Shown piece after piece: positions 35,104 to 48,077 of a stretch of 64,000 nucleotides of DNA. The stretch covers positions 34,054,737-34,118,736 of the forward strand of contig CP137672.1 in NCBI GenBank assembly GCA_037976565.1, read 5' to 3'. Position numbers and translations under genes: made by a program. This stretch comes from Mesocentrotus franciscanus. Lineage: Eukaryota; Echinodermata; Echinoidea; Camarodonta; Strongylocentrotidae. A model generated the notes under the pieces. The model saw nothing but the letters and a program-made list of their open reading frames with translations, searched no databases and was not told the DNA's origin. The stretch's first letter is position 1; the number at the start of each line of letters is the position of its first letter.

Positions 35104-37140
35104 GGGTTACGGGGTGCCACAATCCTGGTAGATTGTAGATTGTGCAAACTACAGGCATCACATGCCCCATCTTCTTTGAGAGGTTAAGGGTTATGTTCGT
35201 ATGAAAGAGTGTTAAATATTTATTGTGATTGATTGCAAAGAGGTGGACTTTGATTCATAGTCATATTTTTGCTTAAAGGTGCATGCTATCTAACTGTATA
35301 ACTAAAAGTGTACATTATAGTTCAGAAAGCAAAATAAAAATGTAAAGAAAGTAAAAATGATTTCGTTTCGCAATAAAATGTCTCAGCATAATTTGGGTTA
35401 TACAAAAAAGGTCACATTCGATTTACTTTTGGACAGGACTAACACTGACGCCGAATTCATGTATTCGTTATGTGCCGTTTTGATTTTTGTAATAGTTTGC
35501 TTTTTGGTCTTCCGTCCTATTAAATTAAAAGGTAACACGTTATTCAAAACTCAGCAGTGCGACTCGTAAGTAACACGAACAAAGAAACATAAAACAATAT
35601 CAAAAGTCTTAAGAAATTTACATTGGCAACTTATGCGCTTCCGTATCAAGTTTAAAGGACTTTTATTAACTTTCAATGTTTCCATCAGTTTTCTCGATCA
35701 CATCTCATTGAACATGCAGTATAAACCAGGAAGAACGCTGCATTCCATTAAAAAGTCTTTAGTTTATGTCCAACAAAGTATGACACAATTTTACGGGGAA
35801 AGGTCTTTTTATACGCAATAACTTGCCTGAATACCTTAGAAATATAGAAACATACTAAAAGTTCAGAAGTAATTTGAAAACATAGCTAGTTAGCACTTTC
35901 TAAGATCTCAGAATTATGAACCCAGTTTACCATTTCCACTTCTTCTGTTTTCTGTTCTGTAAAGCGCATTGAGACATGCAATTATGCCCGTGTGTTATGC
36001 GTTTTACAAAAGCGTTAAATTATGTGACCTGCCGCGTAGCGTTGCTGTAAGAATGCTTTGACGTCAACATATATATTGTTATTTTGAACATATCTCGTCT
36101 ATTCCTACTCTGATGTCTCCCAAATTTAAATATGTTCTAGTTGAGATTTTAATCTACAACTGTACTACGATTCAATTTTTGATCACAAGACGGGATTGTG
36201 GTCAAGATTCCGATTTAAGGTGAGGGCTGCAAAATCTGCCATTATGGTTTCTACTTGTACGTGCTATCTCCCATTGAGTTTGATTATGATTAAAGTTTGA
36301 GTCATTTCAACTAACAAAATAAGGCCGTTGCCATGGAAACGGAATGCTTAAGAAGTTGTTATCTTTGAACCCCGCCCCACCAAAAAACGTGTACATACTC
36401 CATACAAAGAAACTCTAAAATACATTTTCTAAAATAAAGTAAAATGGGAAGAAGAAATAAGTAGATCATGACATTACACAATATTTCCTAAATTATTGTC
36501 TTTAAGTTTACCCTTATTTGCATCTTGCTCGAGTTTGGCTTGGTTATCTGGTACTGGAAAATTAACATGGAAAATTGCACTTGTTTACATGATCGCATTA
36601 TGTCTTATTTATTCTAGTTCTAATGTTTTCTGACTGTTTTCAAGACAATATCATGTTTGTCGATCATAGTTCTATCTAGCTTTATGTCTAATGGTAATTT
36701 CTAAGGAAAAGCAACCTAAGCAATGACTGCTGAGTTTTAGTGATTATCATTCGACATTGCTGCTCTTTAATACTACTATGAAAAGCAGTAGCAAATAAAT
36801 ATATTAGGACTCATGATACATTTGTTTAACAGTTGATTCCGCTCTGTTGATTCTATTGTTCGGATTGTTTGGCGGAGAGAGATAGAAGTGAATGTTCTCA
36901 CGATTTATAACGACGTTGTATTATTATTCTTATTTCTTCATCGTCTACTACAATGCTATTTAAACAATTTGACGACAATAAACGACACTCTATTAATAGT
37001 ACTATTTTTATGTAGCGTTACATGGCAGTCACATGGCAGATAAATGATCATCAGTACCGGGGTTAATAAAAATAAGGAAACTGAATTTGAACCCGGCCTC
37101 TCTCTCTCTCTCTTCGTCATTGGCTTCCTTTTTCCTCGCT
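35104..37140. other. No gene; part of a dispersed repeat at about 36085-36290
   Basis: 36085-36290 (tctcgtctattcctactctg..) is about 75-80% similar by eye to 58315-58500, a dispersed pair. A 70-codon frame at 35357-35569 includes one hydrophobic segment (CAVLIFVIVCFLVF) but has no other support. ttcaattcaattcaa at 37143 is the reverse complement of a LINE-type (TTGAA)n tail. Confidence 0.45.
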
Positions 37141-37250
37141 TAATTCAATTCAATTCAAAAATGGTTTTCATTATAGCACTTATATCACTGAAATGATTCT
37201 TCTCCTTTCCCTTCTTCTTCATCTTATTTTTTTCTAATAGTAGTAGTAGT

Positions 37251-39608
37251 CACTGGCGTACTGGTGGGGGGGGGGGCTTGGGGGAGCGCTAGCCACCCCC
37301 AAATGAAATTAAACCATGACTTATTTTCAATTCCATACAAGAGATTTTTAAAATGTTCGTGATACCTCTCCCCTCCCGCCCCCGCCCCCAAAAAAGAGGG
37401 AATGGGGGAGGGAAAGAGGAGAGCTGAAAGGAACAAAAAGGGGGAAGCAAAAAAGAAAAGGGTGAAAAGAAGGGGAGATCAGTTGCGATTAATCCCGCCA
37501 ACAACATGTGGATCGGGGGCGAAGGCCCTTGCCTCCCCCTAGCAAATCTAAAAGAAGGAGAAGGAAGGGAAGGGAGAGGGAAGGGGGAGGGATCAAGGTA
37601 AGGAAATAAAGAGAGAAAGAAGATAGGGGAGATCAGTTGCGATTTGTCCCGCCAACAAGGTGTAGATCGGGGGACACTGGCGTACTGATGGGGAGTGAGC
37701 CATTTAGTGTCCTGCTAGTGTCACAATAAAATTCAAACGTGGTTCATATCTAATTCGATACCGGTGATTTACAAATGTTGCTGAAATGACATAATTATCC
37801 GAGATTTTTCCTCACTTTTTAGTAAATTATACTTTTGTATGCGTTTGTTGGAAAATTACAAATTCCTAAATTTACAGTCAGGTAAGAAATATGCTTATTT
37901 AGAGGCCTACATGGCAGGGTCCGCAGAATGACGGGGCTCCGGAGCCTAAAAAAAAAAGAAAAAAGAAAGAACGCACACTGGAGCAGAACCTTTCTAGTGC
38001 ACATATTGTCAGAAGATATTCAACTCATCTGGTAACTTAACCAAACACATGATAACTCTGGATATTACTGTGTATTAAACTGTTACTTGATTTAAAAAGA
38101 CGTTATCATGCACTGTTTTCTATGGTCTCCATTGTGGTAGTAGATGCCAGAAAAACATCACTTACGAGGGTTCAAAATAGCCCCCCCAAATCGCCTCGCC
38201 GCTATGCGGCTCGTGGAGGATGCTCTGCATCGTCATTGGGTCAAACTGTTTAAACTGTTACTTAATTTAAAAAGACGTTATATTGCACTACTTTATGATC
38301 TCCATTGTGTTAGTAGATGCCAAGAAAACATCACTTACGAGGGTTCAAAATAGCCCCCCCCCCCCAAAAAAAACAAAACAAAACAAAAAACAAAAAAAAA
38401 GCCTCGCCGCGGTTGTGTCAAATCGTTTTAACTGCCAGGAAAACATCACTTACGGGCCGGGGCGTAATAGATACGCGGCTCGTGGACGATGCTCCGCATC
38501 GTCATTTGGTCACCCCCCCCCCCTTAGCAAAAAGCTAGACCCGCCCCTGCTTAAGAGAAATAGAAACAAAGAGAGTGATCAAATAGTGACCTGCCAGTGT
38601 TGTCACAAAATATGCTCATCTGACCGTGATTAAATGCCTATAACCCCTGAGCTTCCGGGGGCTACGCTCCCTGGACCCCACGCCAATTAGTGTCCTGCCA
38701 GTGTCACAAATAGGGTATCAAAATATGCTCATCTGACCGTAATTAAATGCCTAAAACCCCTGAGCTTCCAGGGGCTCTGCCCCCTGAACCCAACCATTGG
38801 CCCTAAGTCAAGCCCCTGAATACTCATCTGACAGTAATTTAATGCCTAAAACCCCTGAGCTTCCAGGAGCTCTGCCCTCTGGACCCCACCTAGGGCCCTA
38901 AAACGGGCCCCTAGATGCTCATCTGACGGTAATTTAATGCCTAAAACCCCTGAACTTCCGGTGGCTCTGCCCCCTCGACCCAACCAGGGGCCCTAAGGCG
39001 GGTCCCTGAATGCTTATCTGACCGCTATAAAATGCCTAAAACCCCTGAGCTTCTGACGGTTCCGCCCCCTGGACCCCGCCCCCTGGACCCCGCCCCCTGG
39101 ACCCCACGCCAATTAGTGTCCTGCCAGTGTCACAAAATAATAAAGTATCAAAATATGCTCATCTGACAGTAATTTATTGTCTAAAACCCCTGAGCTTCCG
39201 GGGGCTCTGCCCCCTGGGCCCCACCAGGGGGCCTAAAGCAGGCCCCTGAATGCTCAATGACCGTGATAAAATGCTTCAAATCCCGGAGTTTCAGGGGGCT
39301 CAGCCCCCTGGACCCCACGCCAATTAGTGACCTGCCAGTGTCACAAACAGGGTATCAAAAGATGCTCATCTGACCGTAATTAAATACCCATACCCCATGA
39401 GCTTCCGTGGACTCTGCCCCTTGACCCCTGCCGGGGCTTTGCCCCAAGACCCCACGCCAATTTACACTACGCTCTACCTGATCGTAAATACTTTAGCCTC
39501 CCCCACCCACTTTGAAAAACATTTAGTAGGGCCTGCATGTAAGAGTGGGGTAATGCGGATTTGTGTGTCTGTCAGCCCCCAAAAACTTTTTTGCTCATTA
39601 CGCCACTG
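37251..39608. mobile_element. hAT-like element with 95-bp-type array (copy 2)
   Basis: Begins CACTGGCGTA and ends CGCCACTG, and is bounded on both sides by GTAGTAGT (37243-37250, 39609-39616) within a (TAG)n tract, consistent with an 8-bp duplication. It contains a second internal cactggcgtact start at about 37672, so it is itself composite. It also contains a GA-rich block and a decayed array of the cccctgagcttccgggggct unit (38600-39440). Confidence 0.85.
38600..39440. repeat. Diverged array of the 95-bp unit
   Basis: Repeated tgctcatctgaccg, cctaaaacccctgagcttcc and ctctgccccctggaccccac modules, interleaved with a second module (acgccaattagtgtcctgcc, agtgtcacaaa..ggtatcaaaa). Spacing is less regular than in copy 1. 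Confidence 0.85.
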
Positions 39609-39611
39609 GTA

Positions 39612-39643
<32 letters not shown>
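39609..39643. repeat. (TAG)n microsatellite between two elements
   Basis: A TAG run separates the right end of copy 2 (39608) from another CACTGGCGTA start at 39644. It was probably the insertion target of both. Confidence 0.85.
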
Positions 39644-41757
39644 CACTGGCGTAACCCCCAAAAAAAAAAAAAAAAAAAAAAAAAAAATTAAACCATGACT
39701 CATTTTCAAATCCATACAAGTGATTTATAAATGTTCGTGATATTACATGATTTTCAAAAAAATGCGCGTTTCTCCATTTCTGTTGCAAAATTACACATTC
39801 CCAAACAGCCAGGGAGAGCATATGTTTTTTAAAGTCACTTATGGGCCTGTGTGGCCACTAACAGTAACACTAGTAGATAACCGTATATCCAGTTTAGCGA
39901 AAAGTCTGGATACCCGTATGTCCGGCCTGCGTCTAGAGAAGAGCTTAGAGAAGATCGCGGCAGCTCTAGGCGGTACGCGGGGCTGCGCTCAGGGTTTGTT
40001 TTGGATGTGGCGAGGAGTGTCATTTCAGGAGGGAATGTTCCAGTCCGTACGCAGCGGCATATGCTAATGAGCAAAACGAACAATTTTATTCTACGTCTCT
40101 CACAAGCTCTCGGCTTGTCTCGCGCACTACGAGAATTTACGAGAAAATGACTCTCCGAACGTCGACTGCGATTGTGCAGAAATGATTCCGCAACCGGAGC
40201 CATGACTGGGTAAGTCTTGCAGTCCAATAAATAACGAATCATTTTTTGTTTTTTGAGCTAAATCTGACATTATTTGACAAAGATACGGAGGATAAAAGAA
40301 GCTGCTATTTCAAGAAGTTGATTTTGCATGCACTGATACTTTGCTGGATCCTGACCCATCTACAAATCTGATGACGTTAAATTCCAGCTATTCGAATAGA
40401 TGAGATTCTGACAGAAATTCTGATACCAAACTCGTTTCGGCTCCAAAATAAACAAAGCGATCAAAATTTCATCCAAAGTCGATGAAAATTCCGAAAATTG
40501 TTGTTTTGCGATGTTCTCTTTGTGCATGAAATGTCACGTGACCTTCGCGTAAACGAGAATTTTCGACTCTTATTTGTCTGATCGTGCACGAATTGATTGT
40601 AGAGTCTAGTCCCATATGTATAATTTCATGTCTTGCTCTGTAACTGAAAAATAAATCATTCGAATTCGACTTTTCGAGTCTTGCTTCAGCTCTTTGCCTC
40701 TTTTGCAGTTTTGTGCCTTAATTATATTATGCAAATGTATCTCACTTGAAATAGTAAAACTAAATAAAATAGCAAGAAGTAGTCTAAGCAGTTTAATTTA
40801 TCTTGATACTTAAACTTTTAAAGTAGACCTAGAATTGTAGAAATAGAATAGATTCTAGGGTCTACTATCATCTAAATCTAGGCCTATAATAATATATTGA
40901 TAATGATAGTGCCTTAGCCTAGTGGATAGTCTACATGATTTGCACTATTTGTGTGTTCTTGGCTATTTTTTCGCCCATCTGAACTTGATTATACAGGTCA
41001 GACAGCTCAGTTCTAAGTTTGTTTTAATTGATCAGTTGATCAGTGGCTTTAATCTTTCTGTGGCAATTGAGAAATAGTGTTGTGTTTGAAGAGATTGTCA
41101 ACTGAATGATTGTGCCTTTGAAATTGAGGTAACTAATTCCAAATTGGAAAGTAACCACTTATAATTATATTTAGTATTTTGAATAATTGTAATTGTTGAT
41201 TCTTGATCAATCTAATTGTAGCCCTGGCTTTGTTAAATAAATTGTGTGTACTCTTCTCCACAGACACACTGTCCCACCCAGTGCAGTGCCAGCTAGAGTC
41301 GACTAACATTGCTAAAAAAGTCTAGCGTTAGATCTTGGGAGGAATTTTTAGTGACTTAATTTGTCTCAGACTTAGGTAGAGCTGGCTAATTTTTTGAGGA
41401 ATTAATATATCAATCATTTCTTTCTCTGAATATAGAATTGGGTCAGATTATTTTTTCTGTGACTTGGGCTATAAATTTGTTCCCTAATTTGGCCTAAATC
41501 TACACTACCTTGCAATTGTATTATTTTTATAAAAAGGGGTATTGTCTTTCTGGCGTGAACTACCACAACCAATTTCGTTGATTATTATTATGGCAACAAA
41601 GATGTACATCATGTACCACACTTGCCGGCTTGCCCTAACCTACATTGTTCTAACATACTGATAAAACTTGTATTTACTCAACCATGGAATAATCTTTAAA
41701 AGATTTAATTTTTAACATTTTTCTAATTTTCTTTCTATTTTATATCATGACATTACA

Positions 41758-42451
41758 GGTATCCCCAAGACCTGTCTTCACTTTGGGGGAAAGTGCATGT
41801 GTATGGGGATTCAATTCTTCGTGGCGTTCAGGATAATTTGGAACTGCAGAGTGAAGTCTTTTTTGTTCCTAGCTGTACCATTAAGTCCTTGAGGTCATAT
41901 TATCAGAAGGTATATTGTAGCTACTGAAGATATTGAAATCGTGTTTATCCACGTTGGAACCAACAATTTGTCTATGAGTGTCTAGGATTGGGATAGCAGT
42001 GCCTGCACAGATTTATACTTTACAGCTAGGGAGAAGTATTTTACCTCGCTGGGATTGTCAGCTTTTGTACGAAGCCAGTGTTTTCTACAATCTTAAGCTT
42101 CATTCTCTCACCACTTCTTTCTCTAACTGTGCTTTTGTTGATCTGCCTTCAAGCTTTTGTACATACCGTGACCTATTTTTGCGTGATGGACCACATCTCA
42201 TTTTCTTTGCAAAGAAGACATTGTCAGAGAATGTCAAAGTTGCAATAATTAAATGTATACATGTGCGACGTCCAACTTGTGCTAGCAAGTGTGTTCCTTC
42301 AGAACTCAAGATGTTGTGGACACCTCACCGCAAAAAACAAAAGAAGATAAATATGCCTCTTTCTACTGTACCCGCTTCTCTGCCATCTGCTTCTTCTTCA
42401 ACTGCTTCTACCTCATCTGCTTCTTCTTTTTTAAACCAATATACATGTTGA
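41758..42451 (+). pseudogene. SGNH-hydrolase-like pseudogene (first copy)
   Basis: After a good acceptor (tatcatgacattacag) a frame opens with HVYGDSILRGV (SGNH block I, Ser nucleophile; 41796-41828). It stops, shifts frame to give IVFIHVGTNNLS (block III with Gly and Asn; about 41944-41975), then shifts again. RDGPHLIFF (block V with the Asp-x-x-His pair; GAT at 42184) lies in the 41978-42451 frame, which ends in a Ser/Thr-rich tail. SGNH/GDSL esterase folds of this type occur in CR1-LINE ORF1 and in expanded invertebrate families. Frameshifts are shared by both copies, so they are not random sequencing errors. AATAAA follows at about 42652 with an A-run. Confidence 0.75.
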
Positions 42452-43021
42452 TATTTTTTCTCAAGCTATGCAGAAGAAGGTTTGAGAGAGATGTTTGTAT
42501 ATTTCACGTGTACTACAGGGTACCATGACGCAAGTTTAGGTGTACGTGGAACTTAAAGATACTTGCGTACAAATGTTATGTCTTTGCATTCTACACAGCA
42601 GCTTCCACTGTGAAGTAGTTTTTATTGACCTTGCCATGTAACTTACAGTTAATAAATATACATAGATGTATATGTATTTAAAAAAAAAACTGAAGTTGTT
42701 GGCTTTGTTTGTTTCGCTGTATTAACAGTTACTGAAAGTGTGGAAAGATGGAAATATGAGATATGCCTTGACGCAATTAACAGATGTAGTAGGTACTAGG
42801 TATGAGCTAATTTAAGTTTAAGAAAATTCATGCATCTGACTGAAGAAGAAAACTCAAAGCAAGTAATTTGGAGAAAAGAAGAATTTAGCAAGAGAGAGAG
42901 ACAAGCTTTTTTAAGAGAGCCATACAGAGAGTGAAATTGGTACAAAGAGAGAGATTGAGAGAGTGAGACAGTTTTAAAAAGAAAGCCAGACAGACAGAGA
43001 GAAGTTGGTAGAGAGAGAGAG

Positions 43022-43153
43022 CAAGGCTGCACGCAGGAATTTTTCCTGGGGGGAGGGGGACAAGAATGCATTTTTAGAATTTTTGAATGAAAAAGAAAAG
43101 GGTTTGAAAATTTCTGGGGGCAAGTGTCCCTGCCTATACTGCGTACGGCCTTG
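43022..43153. mobile_element. 132-bp MITE with CAAGGCYGYACGCAG ends
   Basis: The left caaggctgcacgcag and the reverse complement of the right end (caaggccgtacgcag) match at 13 of 15 positions. The body is G/C homopolymer-rich (ggggggaggggg) without an ORF, and lies in a (GA)n context. The same element occurs at 47098-47223 in the repeated block. Confidence 0.75.
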
Positions 43154-43450
43154 AGAGAGTGGGAGATAAAAGGGAAAATATATATAAATAAGAAGGGAGA
43201 TAGAGATATTTTTTTTTTAAAGGAAAGAGAGGAAGAGAGAGTGCGAGACAAATGTGAGCGACGTGTAGGTGGACGTGGAACAATGGGCAGAGATAATGCA
43301 TACACGAAATTGAACACATGGGACCAAAGTATATTTAGGAACAAGGAATGACGACTTATTATCGCACTTGTGTAAATATAATTAAAGATTATTAAGAAGT
43401 GATCGTATCCATACTGATTTAATGGGAATATACCTAATTGTAAGGATAAG

Positions 43451-43950
43451 NNNNNNNNNNNNNNNNNNNNNNNNNNNNNNNNNNNNNNNNNNNNNNNNNN
43501 NNNNNNNNNNNNNNNNNNNNNNNNNNNNNNNNNNNNNNNNNNNNNNNNNNNNNNNNNNNNNNNNNNNNNNNNNNNNNNNNNNNNNNNNNNNNNNNNNNNN
43601 NNNNNNNNNNNNNNNNNNNNNNNNNNNNNNNNNNNNNNNNNNNNNNNNNNNNNNNNNNNNNNNNNNNNNNNNNNNNNNNNNNNNNNNNNNNNNNNNNNNN
43701 NNNNNNNNNNNNNNNNNNNNNNNNNNNNNNNNNNNNNNNNNNNNNNNNNNNNNNNNNNNNNNNNNNNNNNNNNNNNNNNNNNNNNNNNNNNNNNNNNNNN
43801 NNNNNNNNNNNNNNNNNNNNNNNNNNNNNNNNNNNNNNNNNNNNNNNNNNNNNNNNNNNNNNNNNNNNNNNNNNNNNNNNNNNNNNNNNNNNNNNNNNNN
43901 NNNNNNNNNNNNNNNNNNNNNNNNNNNNNNNNNNNNNNNNNNNNNNNNNN
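43451..43950. other. Assembly gap of 500 N
   Basis: Exactly 500 undetermined bases, a placeholder size. The same 3.58-kb sequence ends on its left and begins on its right. Confidence 1.
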
Positions 43951-45828
43951 TAGATAACCGTATATCCAGTTTAGCGAAAAGTCTGGATACCCGTATGTCC
44001 GGCCTGCGTCTAGAGAAGAGCTTAGAGAAGATCGCGGCAGCTCTAGGCGGTACGCGGGGCTGCGCTCAGGGTTTGTTTTGGATGTGGCGAGGAGTGTCAT
44101 TTCAGGAGGGAATGTTCCAGTCCGTACGCAGCGGCATATGCTAATGAGCAAAACGAACAATTTTATTCTACGTCTCTCACAAGCTCTCGGCTTGTCTCGC
44201 GCACTACGAGAATTTACGAGAAAATGACTCTCCGAACGTCGACTGCGATTGTGCAGAAATGATTCCGCAACCGGAGCCATGACTGGGTAAGTCTTGCAGT
44301 CCAATAAATAACGAATCATTTTTTGTTTTTTTGAGCTAAATCTGACATTATTTGACAAAGATACGGAGGATAAAAGAAGCTGCTATTTCAAGAAGTTGAT
44401 TTTGCATGCACTGATACTTTGCTGGATCCTGACCCATCTACAAATCTGATGACGTTAAATTCCAGCTATTCGAATAGATGAGATTCTGACAGAAATTCTG
44501 ATACCAAACTCGTTTCGGCTCCAAAATAAACAAAGCGATCAAAATTTCATCCAAAGTCGATGAAAATTCCGAAAATTGTTGTTTTGCGATGTTCTCTTTG
44601 TGCATGAAATGTCACGTGACCTTCGCGTAAACGAGAATTTTCGACTCTTATTTGTCTGATCGTGCACGAATTGATTGTAGAGTCTAGTCCCATATGTATA
44701 ATTTCATGTCTTGCTCTGTAACTGAAAAATAAATCATTCGAATTCGACTTTTCGAGTCTTGCTTCAGCTCTTTGCCTCTTTTGCAGTTTTGTGCCTTAAT
44801 TATATTATGCAAATGTATCTCACTTGAAATAGTAAAACTAAATAAAATAGCAAGAAGTAGTCTAAGCAGTTTAATTTATCTTGATACTTAAACTTTTAAA
44901 GTAGACCTTTGAAATAGAATAGATTCTATCTACTATCATCTAAATCTAGGCCTATAATAATATATTGATAATGATAGTGCCTTAGCCTAGTGGATAGTCT
45001 ACATGATTTGCACTATTTGTGTGTTCTTGGCTATTTTTCGCCCATCTGAACTTGATTATACAGGTCAGACAGCTCAGTTCTAAGTTTGTTTTAATTGATC
45101 AGTTGATCAGTGGCTTTAATCTTTCTGTGGCAATTGAGAAATAGTGTTGTGTTTGAAGAGATTGTCAACTGAATGATTGTGCCTTTGAAATTGAGGTAAC
45201 TAATTCCAAATTGGAAAGTAACCACTTATAATTATATTTAGTATTTTGAATAATTGTAATTGTTGATTCTTGATCAATCTAATTGTAGCCCTGGCTTTGT
45301 TAAATAAATTGTGTGTACTCTTCTCCACAGACACACTGTCCCACCCAGTGCAGTGCCAGCTAGAGTCGACTAACATTGCTAAAAAAGTCTAGCGTTAGAT
45401 CTTGGGAGGAATTTTTAGTGACTTAATTTGTCTCAGACTTAGGTAGAGCTGGCTAATTTTTGAGGAATTAATATATCAATCATTTCTTTCTCTGAATATA
45501 GAATTGGGTCAGATTATTTTTCTGTGACTTGGGCTATAAATTTGTTCCCTAATTTGGCCTAAATCTACACTACCTTGCAATTGTATTATTTTTATAAAAA
45601 GGGGTATTGTCTTTCTGGCGTGAACTACCACAACCAATTTCGTTGATTATTATTATGGCAACAAAGATGTACATCATGTACCACACTTGCCGGCTTGCCC
45701 TAACCTACATTGTTCTAACATACTGATAAAACTTGTATTTACTCAACCATGGAATAATCTTTAAAAAGATTTAATTTTTAACATTTTTCTAATTTTCTTT
45801 CTATTTTATATCATGACATTACAGGTAT

Positions 45829-46515
45829 CCCCAAGACCTGTCTTCACTTTGGGGGAAAGTGCATGTGTATGGGGATTCAATTCTTCGTGGCGTTCAGGAT
45901 AATTTGGAACTGCAGAGTGAAGTCTTTTTTGTTCCTAGCTGTACCATTAAGTCCTTGAGGTCATATTATCAGAAGGTATATTGTAGCTACTGAAGATATT
46001 GAAATCGTGTTTATCCACGTTGGAACCAACAATTTGTCTATGAGTGTCTAGGATTGGGATAGCAGTGCCTGCACAGATTTATACTTTACAGCTAGGGAGA
46101 AGTATTTTACCTCGCTGGGATTGTCAGCTTTTGCGAAGCCAGTGTTTTCTACAATCTTAAGCTTCATTCTCTCACCACTTCTTTCTCTAACTGTGCTTTT
46201 GTTGATCTGCCTTCAAGCTTTTGTACATACCGTGACCTATTTTTGCGTGATGGACCACATCTCATTTTCTTTGCAAAGAAGACATTGTCAGAGAATGTCA
46301 AAGTTGCAATAATTAAATGTATACATGTGCGACGTCCAACTTGTGCTAGCAAGTGTGTTCCTTCAGAACTCAAGATGTTGTGGACACCTCACCGCAAAAA
46401 ACAAAAGAAGATAAATATGCCTCTTTCTACTGTACCCGCTTCTCTGCCATCTGCTTCTTCTTCAACTGCTTCTACCTCATCTGCTTCTTCTTTTTTAAAC
46501 CAATATACATGTTGA
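45829..46515 (+). pseudogene. SGNH-hydrolase-like pseudogene (second copy)
   Basis: Same gene remnant as 41758-42451, with the same acceptor, motifs (GDSILRGV, VGTNNLS, DGPHLIFF) and frame breaks. An additional 3-bp deletion occurs near 46134 (cttttgcgaag versus cttttgtacgaag). If the overlap interpretation is right, this is the allele or duplicate reading of the same locus. Confidence 0.75.
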
Positions 46516-47097
46516 TATTTTTTCTCAAGCTATGCAGAAGAAGGTTTGAGAGAGATGTTTGTATATTTCACGTGTACTACAGGGTACCATGACGCAAGTT
46601 TAGGTGTACGTGGAACTTAAAGATACTTGCGTACAAATGTTATGTCTTTGCATTCTACACAGCAGCTTCCACTGTGAAGTAGTTTTTATTGACCTTGCCA
46701 TGTAACTTACAGTTAATAAATATACATAGATGTATATGTATTTAAAAAAAACTGAAGTTGTTGGCTTTGTTTGTTTCGCTGTATTAACAGTTACTGAAAG
46801 TGTGGAAAGATGGAAATATGAGATATGCCTTGACGCAATTAACAGATGTAGTAGGTACTAGGTATGAGCTAATTTAAGTTTAAGAAAATTCATGCATCTG
46901 ACTGAAGAAGAAAACTCAAAGCAAGTAATTTGGAGAAAAGAAGAATTTAGCAAGAGAGAGAGACAAGCTTTTTTTTAAGAGAGCCATACAGAGAGTGAAA
47001 TTGGTACAAAGAGAGAGATTGAGAGAGTGAGACAGTTTTTAAAAGAAAGCCAGACAGACAGAGAGAAGTTGGTAGAGAGAGAGAGAGCAAGGCTGCA

Positions 47098-47223
47098 CGC
47101 AGGAATTTTTCCTGGGGGGAGGGGGACAAGAATGCATTTTTAGAATTTTTGAATGAAAAAAAAAAGGGTTTGAAAATTTCTGGGGGGCAAGTGTCCCCTG
47201 CCCCTATACTGCGTACGGCCTTG
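47098..47223. mobile_element. Second instance of the 132-bp MITE
   Basis: Same ends and position in the repeated block as 43022-43153, with homopolymer-length differences. Confidence 0.75.
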
Positions 47224-47523
47224 AGAGAGTGGGAGATAAAAAGGGGAAAATATATATAAATAAGAAGGAGATAGAGATTTTTTTTTTTTTAAAGGGAAAG
47301 AGAGGGAAGAGAGTGCGAGACAAATGTGAGCGACGTGTAGGTGGACGTGGAACAATGGGCAGAGATAATGCATACACGAAATTGAACACATGGGACCAAA
47401 GTATATTTAGGAACAAGGAATGACGACTTATTATCGCACTTGTGTAAATATAATTAAAGATTATTAAGAAGTGATCGTATCCATACTGATTTAATGGGAA
47501 TATACCCTAATTGTAAGGATAAG

Positions 47524-48077
47524 AGGACGTTTTAAGGGCAAATACGAAGTTTGCAAAATGTAAGGTGACGTCATTTTGTACGGACAGATGGTCCGAGCGT
47601 ACGAACGCTGTGTGCGACTTCACCTCCAAAAGTAAAATCGACATCAGTGCGTTTATAGCTGGATGCTGACCCATCTAAAAGTCATCAAGTTACTATTTTA
47701 CCATATTTTTAAAGCTTAATAAATTTCCTTTCATAATTTGCAGCTACTTTGGGGGCCTTCGGAAAATATTGAGGAATTTAAGACGAAAATACAAACTTCA
47801 AATTTCCGAAAATAAGTCATCGTTCTAACTACTGATTTCATAGTTTGTTTACTCTTTTTTGAAACTATAAAGAAGATATTTCCGTGATTTTAACTTTCAA
47901 CTCCACAAAACAGAAACAATCATTTAAAAATCTTATTTCATAACGGAGCTACAAGCATTTCAAAACGAGTCTTCTTTCGCGACTTCTGAGGTCAAATCGA
48001 GGTCACGCTCGCGAGGACTGTAACTTCTGGAATAAACTAGACGTGTTTTTTCGGGCCTGCCGACTGACTGGTTCCAC
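47524..48077. other. No gene; flank of the SGNH-containing block
   Basis: Unique AT-rich sequence without motifs. The GC composition resembles the 40-kb flank, so it may be the continuation of the inserted block. Confidence 0.4.

Larger units (their letters stand above)
39874..43450. repeat. 3.58-kb block, first copy, ending at the N gap
   Basis: Nearly identical to 43951-47523. Differences are mostly homopolymer-length indels and small indels (for example acctagaattgtagaaatag versus acctttgaaatag near 40829). Its right end coincides with the first N. It carries the SGNH pseudogene, a (GA)-rich tract and a 132-bp MITE. Confidence 0.95.
43951..47523. repeat. 3.57-kb block, second copy, starting at the N gap
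   Basis: Direct repeat of 39874-43450 beginning on the first base after the gap. Its right end continues into aagaggacgttttaagg, which copy 1 lacks because it stops at the gap. This is the expected pattern for two contigs sharing an overlap that was not merged. Confidence 0.95.

Noticed and set aside
34731..35170. 130-144-codon Ser/Leu-rich frames on the minus strand
   Set aside because: Compositional products of a GA/CT microsatellite.
39835..40242. 135-codon minus-strand frame at the left edge of the SGNH block
   Set aside because: No domain; the opposite strand is better read as a GC-rich 5' region with a GTAAGT donor near 40208.
42796..44358. 520-codon minus-strand frame and 240-codon plus-strand frame across the gap
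   Set aside because: Open only because 500 Ns are read through; no real continuity.
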